A stretch of DNA of 64,000 nucleotides from Algoriphagus antarcticus (GCF_002150685.1 NZ_MSSW01000002.1:1-64000); one strand, 5' to 3'. Counted from the stretch's first letter, positions 19,872 to 28,973 are shown. Translations and numbers: made by a program. The notes: generated from the sequence alone by a model not told the origin.

Positions 19872-20615
19872 TTAATTAGCTGGAGTTTCTACTTGTGTAA
19901 CTTCTTGGTCAGCCTCTACCTCTTCTACTACCTCTGCTGTTGTAGCTGCATTATCAGCATTCTGACCACCCTGGAGTTCTTGCTTCACGTAGTGAACAAT
20001 TTTCCACCTGTTTTCTGGAGTGATCTGAGAACCGTGAGCTCCCATTCTGCCTTTACCTTTTGTGATCACATGATAAATATGTCCTTCTGAAAGGGTGATA
20101 TATGCTCCACCTGTAAGGTTGGCTACACCTCCGATAATAGCACCTACTTTACCATCTCCTTGACCACCTGTACCATGACATGGAGTACAGTAAAGTTGGT
20201 ATAATCTTTTACCTTCTGTCAAAACCTCATCATTCAATTCGATGGGATTTTTCAAAGTTGTACCTGCTTCTTCTATTTCAAAAGCTTTGTATCGGTATGG
20301 CAAATAACCGTTCTTAGTTCTAGGAACAGTATTAGCAACTGGCTCACGCATATTCATATTGTGAGGGTTGTTAATGTTGCTATTGAAATATTCGCCTTTA
20401 CCATCTTCTCGATTGGAGATGATCTCGCCTTTAGTCTCTGAATCAGTAATTTGCGTCAAAGGCTCATAAGCTACGGAGTGATACATCTGCGGGGCAAATT
20501 CTAAGCCTTGGTTCTCTCCTCCTGCTCTACAGCTTGCAAGGGTAATCCCCGCTACTGCTATACCTAAAATACTTAGTGTTTTAGCAATCTTCATTTTTCC
20601 AGATTTACTATTCAA
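19872..20615 (-). CDS. actE: ACIII subunit ActE, monohaem cytochrome c lipoprotein
   Basis: The 247-aa protein has a lipoprotein signal ending LASC with Cys29 as the acylated residue. A single haem c site CTPCH (C143, C146, H147) is followed by a GTGGQGDGK loop, and Met in the RMGAHG stretch is a possible sixth ligand. The low-complexity C-terminal tail is acidic. ActE carries electrons from the multihaem ActA toward the oxidase. The start overlaps actD by 8 nt. An in-frame ATG 7 codons downstream (MKIAKT) would give a more standard lipoprotein signal. Confidence 0.93.
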   Translation of the reverse strand: MNSKSGKMKIAKTLSILGIAVAGITLASCRAGGENQGLEFAPQMYHSVAYEPLTQITDSETKGEIISNREDGKGEYFNSNINNPHNMNMREPVANTVPRTKNGYLPYRYKAFEIEEAGTTLKNPIELNDEVLTEGKRLYQLYCTPCHGTGGQGDGKVGAIIGGVANLTGGAYITLSEGHIYHVITKGKGRMGAHGSQITPENRWKIVHYVKQELQGGQNADNAATTAEVVEEVEADQEVTQVETPAN

Positions 20616-21138
20616 AACTTTTTTTATTAACCTCTGATGCTCCAGAAGATTTCAATATCTCTTCAATCTTAGCCAACTCTATAGCTGAATTATTAGCTAT
20701 GTCGATTGCCATCACGTGCTTATCATCGGTGATTCTCAGATCAAAGATTCTAGGCTGAGCCCAAGGCTTCAGGTCAGTACTTACCATAAACACACCCACC
20801 ATACCGAATGATGCCAATAAAACAGTCAATTCGAAAGTAACGGGAATGAAATCAGGAAAAGCTCCGTAATCCTTACCACCGATGATCATTGGCCAGTCAA
20901 AAGCCATCATATAATACTGCATAGTCAAAGCCAATGTAGTACCTAACAATCCAAACAAAAATGCTGCAATTGGCAATTTGCTTCTCTTATAGCCTAGGTA
21001 GTCATCTATCCCGTGAACAGGATATGGCGAATAAACCTCATGGATTTTTATGCCTGAAGATCTTACTTCTTTGATTGCATGAAGTAGAACATCCTCATCT
21101 TCATAAACTCCGGTAACAAAATGTGTATCTCTTTCCAT
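20608..21138 (-). CDS. actD: ACIII subunit ActD (DUF3341)
   Basis: This 176-aa protein begins with a small soluble domain (FVTGVYEDEDVLLHAI, SPYPVHGID) and has two membrane helices (about 56-78 and 104-126), followed by a cytoplasmic tail. That is the DUF3341 pattern of ACIII subunit D. It has no cofactor and is structural. It lies 2 nt after actC and overlaps actE by 8 nt, consistent with coupled translation of the complex. Confidence 0.92.
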   Translation of the reverse strand: MERDTHFVTGVYEDEDVLLHAIKEVRSSGIKIHEVYSPYPVHGIDDYLGYKRSKLPIAAFLFGLLGTTLALTMQYYMMAFDWPMIIGGKDYGAFPDFIPVTFELTVLLASFGMVGVFMVSTDLKPWAQPRIFDLRITDDKHVMAIDIANNSAIELAKIEEILKSSGASEVNKKSFE

Positions 21139-21140
21139 GA

Positions 21141-22505
21141 TTATTTGTTCACTTTTTCGGATGAAGACTTCAATACAGCTTTCACTTCTGCCATGTTGAT
21201 TACCGGGAAGAATTTGGCAAACAAAAAGAACAGGGTGAAGAATAAACCAAACGTGAAGAGGTAAACCCCTACATCAGCCCAAGTTGGGTAGAACATCGCC
21301 CAAGAAGATGGGAGGTAATCTCTGTGAAGAGAAGTAACGATAATTACGAATCGCTCAAACCACATACCTATGTTCACTACAATAGACAAAACAAAAGTAG
21401 CTACGATGGAAGTACGAATTTTCTTAAACCAGAATAACTGTGGAGAAATCACATTACAAGTCATCATTGACCAGTATGCCCACCAGTAAGGACCTGTTGC
21501 ACGGTTGATAAATGCATATTGCTCAGCTTCTACTCCTGAATACCAGGCCATAAAAAACTCAGTGATGTATGCAATACCTACGATAGAACCTGTGATGATA
21601 ATGACAATATTCATCAATTCTATGTGACCGATTGTGATGTAATCTTCCAAGCTGTAAACTTTTCGTGTTACGATCATCAGCGACAATACCATGGCGAAAC
21701 CAGAGAATATCGCACCTGCCACAAAGTACGGAGGGAAGATCGTCGTATGCCATCCTGGTATTACAGAAGTCGCAAAGTCAAAGGATACAATCGTGTGTAC
21801 CGATAGTACAAGTGGCGTGGCCAAACCTGCAAGAATCAAAGAAACTGATTCGTATCTACTCCAAGATTTTGCGGCGCCATCCCATCCAAATGAAAGTGCT
21901 CCGTATATAATTTTTCTCAAACCAGTCGCTCTATCTCTAATGGTAGCGAAATCAGGAATAAGACCTATGTACCAGAATACAAGAGATACAGAGAAATACG
22001 TAGAAATCGCGAACACATCCCATAGAAGTGGGGAGTTAAAGTTTACCCAAAGAGATCCAAAAACGTTTGGAAGCGGAAGTGCCCAATAAGCTCCTAACCA
22101 TGGGCGGCCCATGTGAAGAACCGGGAACATTGCTGCGCAAATAACCGCGAAAATAGTCATCGCTTCTGCAGCACGGTTAATGGATGTTCTCCATTTCTGT
22201 CTGAAGAGTAACAATACAGCGGAAATAAGTGTACCGGCGTGACCAATACCTACCCACCAAACGAAGTTGGTGATATCCCAAGCCCAGCCTACTGTTTTGT
22301 TAAGACCCCACATACCGATGCCTTCCCATAAAGTGGCGACAACAGCTATAGATCCTAAAGCCAAAACACCGGCAGAAGTAAGGAAAGCAAGAAACCACCT
22401 GATATTTGGCTTTGCTTCTACATGGCGCGACACATCATGTGTCACATCATGGTAGGATTTACCCCCGGTAACTAACGGCTCCCGTATGGATGAAGTAACC
22501 TGCAT
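21141..22505 (-). CDS. actC: ACIII subunit ActC (NrfD/PsrC family)
   Basis: This is a 454-aa, ten-helix membrane protein of the polysulfide reductase NrfD family. It should hold the quinol-binding site of alternative complex III. Recognisable stretches are [30 protein letters not shown] and [16 protein letters not shown], all typical of ActC. It is 17 nt after actB and 2 nt before actD. Confidence 0.94.
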   Translation of the reverse strand: MQVTSSIREPLVTGGKSYHDVTHDVSRHVEAKPNIRWFLAFLTSAGVLALGSIAVVATLWEGIGMWGLNKTVGWAWDITNFVWWVGIGHAGTLISAVLLLFRQKWRTSINRAAEAMTIFAVICAAMFPVLHMGRPWLGAYWALPLPNVFGSLWVNFNSPLLWDVFAISTYFSVSLVFWYIGLIPDFATIRDRATGLRKIIYGALSFGWDGAAKSWSRYESVSLILAGLATPLVLSVHTIVSFDFATSVIPGWHTTIFPPYFVAGAIFSGFAMVLSLMIVTRKVYSLEDYITIGHIELMNIVIIITGSIVGIAYITEFFMAWYSGVEAEQYAFINRATGPYWWAYWSMMTCNVISPQLFWFKKIRTSIVATFVLSIVVNIGMWFERFVIIVTSLHRDYLPSSWAMFYPTWADVGVYLFTFGLFFTLFFLFAKFFPVINMAEVKAVLKSSSEKVNK

Positions 22506-22522
22506 AGTTTAATAAATTTTGA

Positions 22523-25500
22523 TTACGCTTCGTTTTTATCTTTATTTCTGATTTTGGTAAAGTACCAAACGTTTGGACTCACGTTGATCTCTTCCAAAAC
22601 ATGGTATGCTCTTTCCTCATTTACTTCTTTCAATGCTGAGGTAGAGTTCTCCTCAATCTTAAGAAGTTTGGAAAGCTTACTATTCATGTCATTCATATCT
22701 CCGAATACCAAAGCATCAGTAGGACAAGCCACAGCACAGGCTACATTGATGTCACCATCTTTCACTTTGCGCTTTTCACGCTTAGCCTCTAGCTTACCGG
22801 ACTGGATTCGTTGGACACACATAGAGCATTTTTCCATCACACCACGTGCACGTACAGTTACATCCGGATTCAAGACCATTTTACCCAAATCATCGTTTTG
22901 AGCTACATTGACTACTGCAAAGTCTTTATTATCATGGTATTTGAACCAGTTGAAACGACGCACTTTATACGGACAGTTGTTTGCACAATATCTTGTACCA
23001 ATACATCTGTTGTAAGTCATTTGGTTGAGTCCCTCAGAAGAGTGGGTGGTTGCAGCTACTGGACAAACTGTCTCACATGGAGCGTTATTACATTGCTGAC
23101 ACATCATCGGCTGGAAAGTTACCTCAGGATTGCTTGCTGCTATTTCCATAGCACTCAAATCATCCGCTGGAGCATCTGAGGAGTAGTAGCGATCAATTCT
23201 GATCCACGACATCTCTCTTCTGTTCAAAACTTCCTGCTTACCTACTACTGCCACGTTGTTTTCCACCTGACATGCGATAGAGCACGCAGAACAACCGATA
23301 CAAGAGTTCATGTCGATAGCCAAACCCCAGTGATGCTGAGAATATTGGTGTCCAGACCATAGAGAAATCTTGGACGGCTTCACGAATTCACCATCCTTGT
23401 AGATCTTTGGATGGTATCTTCCAGCTGAAGCATCTTTTTTGTACTCACTCAATACCGATTCCTGGATTACGTTTTCACGTCCCATGAAGGTCTGGTGAGT
23501 TTGTGTTCGTGCAATTTTATAAGAATCTCCAGTAGCAGCTACTTCTACTCCAGAGGTGATGTCGAAATTGACAAAGCCTTTGGAAGCATCTAGCAATTCG
23601 TAAGCATTAACTCCTACTCCATTTGCTACACGTCCAGCTTTAGTTCTTCCATATCCCACTGCAAGACCGAAAGTTCCATCTGCCTGACCTGGCTGGATCA
23701 TGATCGGTACGATCAACGATTTTCCATTTACAGAAATGGAAGCTTTGCTTGTCTCTCCCTCATACATGGTGACACCGTTATCAGTAGCCCATTTCTGAGA
23801 CACTGTTAAGTAATTATCCCAAGTTGCTTTAGACATAGGATCTGACAATTCTTGAAGCCAAGGAATATTTGCATAAGTACCGTTGCCGATACCCACTTTA
23901 GTGTAAATCACCAATTCATTAGAAACATTATCAGCAGAGTAAACTTTTGCTACAGCAGAGGCAGCAGCACTTACATCTCCTACTGGTGCCAAAGCCTCAG
24001 AAGTAGAGTTGATAGCTAATACACCATTATATAGTGTTTGATCCCAGAATTCCTGGAAATCTGCAGCAGTCTCCACCTGAGTGAATAAACCCGCCTGCCA
24101 GTTGGTCTGAAGGAAATCGTAATAGGTAGTGGAATCTCCAGCCCAAACCAAGAATGACTCTTGCGCTTGTCTAGTATCAAAAAGTGGAGTAATGGTAGGC
24201 TGCGCCAAAGAAAAGTGACCTTTCTTAGGTTCGAAATCATTCCAAGACTCTAGGAAGTGATGATCCGGTGCTACTATTTGTACCAAAGATGAAGTCTCAT
24301 CTAATGTGCCATTGGTAGCAATACTCACTTTTGCTTTGGAAATTCCCGCTGCGATTTCCGCTCCTCTGGCAAAATCATACACCGGATTGCAATTGTAGAA
24401 AATGACTCCTCCAACTTTTCCAGCATTCAAATCAGTTACAAACTGACTCATTTTAGCATCATCTCCTTTTCTATAATATGCAGGAGTAGAGAAATCTACT
24501 GTTGTTCCATTACTTCCAAGTAATTCGTTAATCGCATTGATTACTACTTGTACATTTGGATCATTTGATCCAGAAACAACAAGTGAAGCTCCTTGGCTAG
24601 CCCAAAGGTCAGCAGCAGCTTTATCTAAATGTGCAATTTCAACTGCTGGAGTGGAAACTGAAGATGCACCTGCTTTCTTGGCAATTGCATTGTATAGAGC
24701 AAGAACAGCCAAACCGCTTTGAGAAGCTTTGATAGGAGTTCTATAGTCAGCATTGGCACCTGTCATTGACAAGTTGGATTCGAACTGATAATGTCTTGAC
24801 ATCTCAGGTTTTTCCTTGCTGATTTTTCTTGTTTTAGCATATTGAACAGCAAACTCAATCGGAGAAATCCAAGACCCTAAGAAGTCAGCTCCGAAGGATA
24901 CGATTGTCTTTGCTTTGTCAAATGAATAGGAAGGAAGAACTGCTGAACCATAATAAGTCTCGGCAGCCTTTATAATACCGTAATTAGAAAGTGGGTCGTA
25001 CATGATCACTTCCACGTTTCCATTTGCGGCAGCAAACTGCTGAATAGCTTGCATAGAAGAAGGTGACATGATCGTATTTGCTACGATTTTCACAGATCCG
25101 GCAGAAGCTAAAGCAGACTTGGCTTGTGCATCTACGGTTTTCCAGTCAGAAAGCGTACCTCCGCTGTATGGACCTGCAAGTCTTTCTTTATCATAAAGAG
25201 AGAGTACAGATGCCTCTACGATAGCATTTACTTTTCCTTTGTTAATAGGTGATAGTTCGTTTCCGTCGATTTTGATCGGACGACCTTCTCTAGTCTTTAC
25301 TACGATAGAAGCATAATCTCCACCAGTAGCATAAGTAGTAGCGTAATAATTAGGAATAGATGGGTTGATATCAACCGGCTTATTCACATAAGGGATCATC
25401 TTTCTGACTGGAGCCTCACATGCTGCCAAAGAAGCTGCTGCTAAGCTGAATCCCATTACTTTCAGAAAATCTCTTCTGGATGCACTACCCTCTTCATTGA

Positions 25501-25606
25501 GTGTAGAAGGAAGCTCAGGGAATTCCCTGTCCGCGTTCTTTACAAACTCTGGGTCGTTGTTGAGCTGCTCAAGCCCTTTCCAGTACGTTTTTTTATTTTC
25601 CTTCAT
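22523..25606 (-). CDS. actB: ACIII subunit ActB, molybdopterin-like and Fe-S protein
   Basis: The 1027-aa protein fuses a molybdopterin-oxidoreductase-like domain (about 30-740; in ACIII this half is not known to bind Mo) to a ferredoxin-type domain. A twin-arginine-like signal SRRDFLKVMGFSLAAA lies near residue 43, followed by a lipobox-like LAAC. Cluster motifs are CIGCSACSIAC (about 768), CQQCNNAPCETVCP (about 838), CIGTRYCANNCP (about 868), and CSMC with CAVACP (about 928-962). That is the usual three [4Fe-4S] plus one [3Fe-4S] set. It lies between actA and actC. The protein is periplasm-facing and passes electrons from quinol toward the haems. Confidence 0.95.
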   Translation of the reverse strand: MKENKKTYWKGLEQLNNDPEFVKNADREFPELPSTLNEEGSASRRDFLKVMGFSLAAASLAACEAPVRKMIPYVNKPVDINPSIPNYYATTYATGGDYASIVVKTREGRPIKIDGNELSPINKGKVNAIVEASVLSLYDKERLAGPYSGGTLSDWKTVDAQAKSALASAGSVKIVANTIMSPSSMQAIQQFAAANGNVEVIMYDPLSNYGIIKAAETYYGSAVLPSYSFDKAKTIVSFGADFLGSWISPIEFAVQYAKTRKISKEKPEMSRHYQFESNLSMTGANADYRTPIKASQSGLAVLALYNAIAKKAGASSVSTPAVEIAHLDKAAADLWASQGASLVVSGSNDPNVQVVINAINELLGSNGTTVDFSTPAYYRKGDDAKMSQFVTDLNAGKVGGVIFYNCNPVYDFARGAEIAAGISKAKVSIATNGTLDETSSLVQIVAPDHHFLESWNDFEPKKGHFSLAQPTITPLFDTRQAQESFLVWAGDSTTYYDFLQTNWQAGLFTQVETAADFQEFWDQTLYNGVLAINSTSEALAPVGDVSAAASAVAKVYSADNVSNELVIYTKVGIGNGTYANIPWLQELSDPMSKATWDNYLTVSQKWATDNGVTMYEGETSKASISVNGKSLIVPIMIQPGQADGTFGLAVGYGRTKAGRVANGVGVNAYELLDASKGFVNFDITSGVEVAATGDSYKIARTQTHQTFMGRENVIQESVLSEYKKDASAGRYHPKIYKDGEFVKPSKISLWSGHQYSQHHWGLAIDMNSCIGCSACSIACQVENNVAVVGKQEVLNRREMSWIRIDRYYSSDAPADDLSAMEIAASNPEVTFQPMMCQQCNNAPCETVCPVAATTHSSEGLNQMTYNRCIGTRYCANNCPYKVRRFNWFKYHDNKDFAVVNVAQNDDLGKMVLNPDVTVRARGVMEKCSMCVQRIQSGKLEAKREKRKVKDGDINVACAVACPTDALVFGDMNDMNSKLSKLLKIEENSTSALKEVNEERAYHVLEEINVSPNVWYFTKIRNKDKNEA

Positions 25607-25645
25607 TTTATGATATAAGAATGAATTTGCGAAAAGAATAATGAA

Positions 25646-26908
25646 TTAATAGTGGCACTTAGCACACTCCAAACCTCCGATGTCCTTCACTTTGAGAGCA
25701 TCTTTGGAGTCCGTGTGAAGCTGAACCAACTTATCATAATAGGCATTGCCTTCAGTAGTGATTTCTGTCTGTCTATGACAATCAATACACCAGCCCATAG
25801 TAAGTGCGCTATGCTGACCAACTACTTCCATCTCCTGAATAGGGCCATGGCAAGTTTGACACTCGACCTCGCCTACCACAACATGCTGAGAGTGATTGAA
25901 ATAAGCCAAATCAGGAAGATTATGAACTCTCACCCATTCAATCGGCTGATTATTGTCTACAGCATCGTAGATTTTCTGAATTTCAGGTGAAACTCCTTCT
26001 TTGCCTTGTACATTCTGTACATGGGTGTGACAGTTCATACAGATGTTAGCCGAAGGAATATTTGCGGATTTCCCAATTTCTACACCAGTATGACAATACT
26101 GACATTCGATCTCTAAAGTACCTGCGTGAAGTGCGTGTGAATAAGCGATAGGCTGCTCAGGTGCATACCCTTGCTGAATACCTACAGAATACAATCCATC
26201 CAAAGCAGTTTTGGCAACTAAAGCTACCACCAATGCAGTCACTATAACTACAAACATGTCGCTTTTGAAGACTTTACCTAGGTTAGTTTTCTGAGTGACA
26301 AACTCCTTATCTTCTACGTCAAGGTCCTGTTTAGTGAGGTATTTGGTCAATACGGAGATAATCAAACCCAATACCACCAAAATCAACAGAAGGACTACAA
26401 CTAATACACCCAGGATAACCGTCAGGTACTCGTTTGGAATTCCTCCACCCGCTGCAACGGCACCCCCATCTGCACCTGTTGTTGCTGCTGCTGCTGCGGG
26501 ATCTACAGTATCGCCATACTCAATGTATGAAAGCAGATTATTCAGATCTTCATCACTCAAAAATTCGTGAGAGATCATAATTGTGTTATTATACTCCTTG
26601 TACAGATCGTTGTAATATGAATTACCCGATGCGATTACAGCTTGAGAGTTTTTAATAAAGGCCTTTACGATTTCGATAGGTTGTCTCTCCGAAGCTCCTC
26701 GCAAAGCCGGACCAATCATCTTCTGATCTAACTTGTGGCATGTTTTACAATTTGCATTGAATACAGCCTTTCCTGCTGCTATTGCTTCATCGCTATTAAC
26801 CACTGCCGGATCTGCTGCAAAAGCCTGCGTCCCGATCAGCATGAAAAACAGCACTGCCAGTGTGTGGAAATTCAATCGAACCCCTACTAACGAGCGTTTA
26901 GATAACAT
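25646..26908 (-). CDS. actA: ACIII subunit ActA with fused N-terminal cytochrome c domain (six haem c sites)
   Basis: I start the gene at the ATG at 26908 (MLSKRSLVGV), because a normal signal peptide ending GTQAFA follows. A longer in-frame start at 27040 would cover the promoter. The 420-aa protein has six CxxCH sites. One is CKTCH (C54-H58), in a small class I cytochrome c-like domain with a GPALRG loop. Five more are CQYCH, CMNCH, CQTCH, CIDCH and CAKCH at the C-terminal end. Between them are an Ala/Gly-rich linker and two membrane helices (LTVILGVLVVVLLLILVVLG and the VVIVTALVVALVA region). It is the first gene of the operon. Confidence 0.9.
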   Translation of the reverse strand: MLSKRSLVGVRLNFHTLAVLFFMLIGTQAFAADPAVVNSDEAIAAGKAVFNANCKTCHKLDQKMIGPALRGASERQPIEIVKAFIKNSQAVIASGNSYYNDLYKEYNNTIMISHEFLSDEDLNNLLSYIEYGDTVDPAAAAATTGADGGAVAAGGGIPNEYLTVILGVLVVVLLLILVVLGLIISVLTKYLTKQDLDVEDKEFVTQKTNLGKVFKSDMFVVIVTALVVALVAKTALDGLYSVGIQQGYAPEQPIAYSHALHAGTLEIECQYCHTGVEIGKSANIPSANICMNCHTHVQNVQGKEGVSPEIQKIYDAVDNNQPIEWVRVHNLPDLAYFNHSQHVVVGEVECQTCHGPIQEMEVVGQHSALTMGWCIDCHRQTEITTEGNAYYDKLVQLHTDSKDALKVKDIGGLECAKCHY

Positions 26909-26952
26909 ATTATAGCTAATTAAATAGTTTATGCGGTTTATTATAACCCCTG

Positions 26953-26982
26953 CAAAGGTACTACCCGAAGCCAATTTTTCAA
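26953..26982 (-). promoter_or_regulatory. promoter of the act-cox operon
   Basis: On the minus strand there is TTG (26980-26982), a 19-nt spacer, then TACCTTTG (26953-26960). This is a full match to the Bacteroidetes housekeeping promoter (TTG, about 19 nt, TAnnTTTG). It leaves an untranslated leader of about 40 nt before the chosen actA start and lies inside the longer possible reading frame, which supports the shorter actA. Confidence 0.8.
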
Positions 26983-27227
26983 AGTTGCATAGATGTAAGG
27001 CAGATCGCATATATGACCTCTTTTTGATTTCATATAGCACTGTATTCCAGTTAATTAAGGTTAATATTTTGATTTGATTTTAATTTAGAATCATTATAAA
27101 TAGAATGTATTTCGCAAGCTTTTTAAGCTTACTTGGAAATCCCTCGGTAGAAGGCTCCTCATTCTTGAATTTAAATTAACAAGGAAGCTGCTTTTGGAGC
27201 AAAGATTTAAAATATTTAACTGCTTTA

Positions 27228-27257
27228 TTGCAGGGGAAAAGATAATAACTACATTTG
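27228..27257 (+). promoter_or_regulatory. promoter of tRNA-Cys
   Basis: TTG (27228-27230), a 19-nt spacer, and TACATTTG (27250-27257), again an exact Bacteroidetes-type promoter, end 16 nt before the tRNA 5' end. It faces away from the act-cox promoter about 245 bp away. I see no coding potential between the two promoters. Confidence 0.8.
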
Positions 27258-27273
27258 CATTCCAATTGTGATT

Positions 27274-27344
27274 GGTCGAGTGGCCGAGTGGCTAGGCAGA
27301 GGTCTGCAAAACCTTCTACAGCGGTTCGAATCCGCTCTCGACCT
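27274..27344 (+). tRNA. tRNA-Cys (anticodon GCA)
   Basis: The acceptor arms GGTCGAG and CTCGACC pair perfectly. The anticodon loop CTGCAAA gives anticodon GCA, on a stem GAGGT/ACCTT with one G-T pair. The T-arm GCGG-TTCGAAT-CCGC is intact. The discriminator base is T, and the 3' CCA is not encoded. It has its own promoter upstream and a terminator 8 nt after its end. Confidence 0.97.
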
Positions 27345-27351
27345 CAAAACA

Positions 27352-27380
27352 AAAGCACTCACTAAGGTGGGTGCTTTTTT
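27352..27380 (+). terminator. terminator of tRNA-Cys
   Basis: Arms AAAGCACTCAC (27352-27362) and GTGGGTGCTTT (27367-27377) pair with one T-G wobble around a TAAG loop, followed by more T. This is a standard intrinsic terminator. Confidence 0.85.
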
Positions 27381-27426
27381 GTTTATGAAATTTCAATAAT
27401 CACTTCCTCTACATAACCTTCTAAAA

Positions 27427-27470
27427 GTTCGAACCTGCCTTTGCCGGCAGACAGGTCCACTCTCGACCTC
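27427..27470 (+). repeat. duplicated 3' end of tRNA-Cys, interrupted by a 22-bp repeat
   Basis: The tRNA T-loop GTTCGAA recurs at 27427-27433, and the tRNA end TCCrCTCTCGACCTC recurs at 27456-27470 (A instead of G at one place). Between them, exactly after GTTCGAA, sit 22 extra bases (27434-27455) that contain TGCCGGCA and fold as CTGCC/GGCAG. The copy lacks the acceptor 5' strand, D-arm and anticodon arm, so it is not a tRNA. A second hairpin follows, as after the real tRNA. Confidence 0.75.
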
Positions 27471-27474
27471 AACC

Positions 27475-27500
27475 AAAATCATCCTCTCTCGGGTGATTTT
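27475..27500 (+). terminator. hairpin after the tRNA-Cys fragment
   Basis: AAAATCATCC (27475-27484) and GGGTGATTTT (27491-27500) pair with one wobble around a TCTCTC loop, followed by TCT. Its sequence differs from the terminator of the intact tRNA although its position relative to the tRNA end is the same. Confidence 0.6.
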
Positions 27501-27618
27501 TCTAATTTTAACCCTTTTGCTTTTTCAGGCAGAAATAGCAAAAGTGACATAATTATTTTTTCCATCATTGCAATTCAGGCAGACAGTCTTTAGTTTAAAA
27601 ATCAAACGACTGAATATC

Positions 27619-28065
27619 ATGCCTCAAGACTTCACTTTGCGGGTAAATGGAAAATCCAAAACCATTTCCGCGGATCCTGAAGAACCCTTACTCTATATTC
27701 TAAGGGATGAGTTTAATTTGAAAGGAGCAAAATATGGCTGCGGGCTTCAGCAATGCGGCGCATGTATGGTGATCGCCGACTCCTAAGCAGAACCCACCTA
27801 TCTCAGGCCTTGTGCGAGTTTAGAAAATATAGAAATCACAACGCTGGAAGGACTTGCACAAAACAGCAAGCTTCATCCGGTACAGCAAGCATTCATTGAC
27901 ACCCAAGCAGCACAATGTGGCTATCGCCTGAATGGCATGATCATGTCGGCGGTGGCTCTTTTGGAAGAGAATCCTACTCCTGCGGAGAAAGACATTCGAG
28001 AAGCACCGAATCAGGTAATATGTCGATGCGGGACACATTCAAGGTTCATCAAAGCTGTCCATTGA
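27619..28065 (+). pseudogene. inactivated [2Fe-2S] small subunit of a molybdenum hydroxylase (iorA/CoxS-type)
   Basis: The frame starts MPQDFTLRVNGK and reads YGCGLQQCGACMV, the plant-type [2Fe-2S] motif of xanthine dehydrogenase-family small subunits. A TAA at 27784-27786 interrupts it, but the same frame then continues for 92 codons (PTYLRPCASLEN, LEGLA, CRCGTHSRFIKAV), covering the second cluster domain. There the expected QCGYCLNGM reads QCGYRLNGM, so a cluster Cys has become Arg (CGC for TGC). Two independent lesions make this a pseudogene and not a sequencing error. Full length would be about 148 aa, normal for the family. Closest in style to isoquinoline 1-oxidoreductase alpha subunit. 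Confidence 0.85.
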
Positions 28066-28066
28066 T

Positions 28067-28554
28067 TTGACAGAGGTAGAATCTATGCGGGGCGTTTTGA
28101 AAGTAATTAGTAATGGAAGTTTTTTGGCAGTGATCGCTGTGCGGGAATACCAAGCCGTACAAGCGAGGGCAAAGCAAAAATCACTCGCTTTCTGGGATAA
28201 AACGCCCATCGGTACACTTCCTGATAAACTTTTTGAATCCATTAAAAACACTCCTGGCACGGAAGGAGGTATGATCCAATCTGCCAGCTGGACAATGATG
28301 GAAGAAGTCAATTATGACCAAAATGAAATCACAAGCTTTGACTGGACTTCCTATCCAATTATGCGGATGATGGATGTACCGGAAGTAGAAGTTCACATTT
28401 TAGATAGACCAAAAAAAAAACCATGGGAGCAGGTGAAGCAGCGATGGGGCCAGTCGCTGCAGCTATTGCCAATGCGGTTTTTGATGCGTCGGGGATTCGA
28501 GTCAGGAATTTGCCGATTAAGGCTGAGAAGATAGATTGGGAATCGATCAGCTAA
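28067..28554 (+). pseudogene. internally deleted remnant of the large molybdenum hydroxylase subunit (iorB-type)
   Basis: Directly after the small subunit remnant, an open frame from 28067 encodes EVESMRGVLKVISNGSFLAVIA, an internal part of IorB-like subunits (normally around 200 residues in). It jumps to GGMIQSASWTMMEEV and DVPEVEVHILDRP, which belong near the C-terminus. After a run of nine A the frame shifts. The true C-terminus (MGAGEAAMGPVAAAIANAVF, then SGIRVRNLP) is read in another frame, to a stop at 28552-28554. About 160 codons remain of an expected 700 or more, so the protein cannot be functional. Confidence 0.8.
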
Positions 28555-28565
28555 TCCAGTTGTGT

Positions 28566-28973
28566 TTAATCAATCTTTTTGAAAATATAGGAACATCCTT
28601 CAATGCACATATAAGGAGCTTGTGGAGCAAGGACCAGATCATCGTCATCTTTTCTCATAGAAAAACTCTGCTCGGGTACTTCTTCTTCACTGTGAAAAAT
28701 TATGGTGACAAGTAGATCTTTTACTTGGTATTCCCCTTCACTACATCCAAAAAATGCTACAGATCTGAGCTCTCCATTTGAAAGAAAAGTAATCGTCTTA
28801 CCTGAAGGCTCATAGGCAGTTCTATAATCACCTCCTCCAGTATTGCCCTGATATTGATAGAGTTCCCAAGTTCCTACCAAGCCTTTAGCAGATAGCTCAA
28901 AGGGCAGATCATCTTCTTTAGCACAGGAAGAGATAGAAAGCAATACGACAATTCCTATCCAAAAATATCTCAT
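28566..28973 (-). CDS. small lipoprotein, lipocalin-like
   Basis: The 135-aa protein has a lipoprotein signal (LLSISSC, acylated Cys17). A short barrel-like sequence follows with GLVGTWELYQYQG, GKTITFLSNGEL and a C-terminal IFKKID strand. The GTWEL start and repeated strands resemble the lipocalin-like lipoproteins common in Bacteroidota. It has three further Cys. Its ligand is unknown. It is convergent with the iorB remnant and has no partner gene. Confidence 0.75.
   Translation of the reverse strand: MRYFWIGIVVLLSISSCAKEDDLPFELSAKGLVGTWELYQYQGNTGGGDYRTAYEPSGKTITFLSNGELRSVAFFGCSEGEYQVKDLLVTIIFHSEEEVPEQSFSMRKDDDDLVLAPQAPYMCIEGCSYIFKKID

Noticed and set aside
26909..27040. Longer actA start giving 464 aa
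   Set aside because: It would place 44 residues without signal-peptide character before a normal signal peptide, and it spans the clear promoter at 26953-26982.
27427..27470. Second tRNA-Cys gene
   Set aside because: Only the T-loop and acceptor 3' strand are present, and they are interrupted by 22 bases; no anticodon arm.
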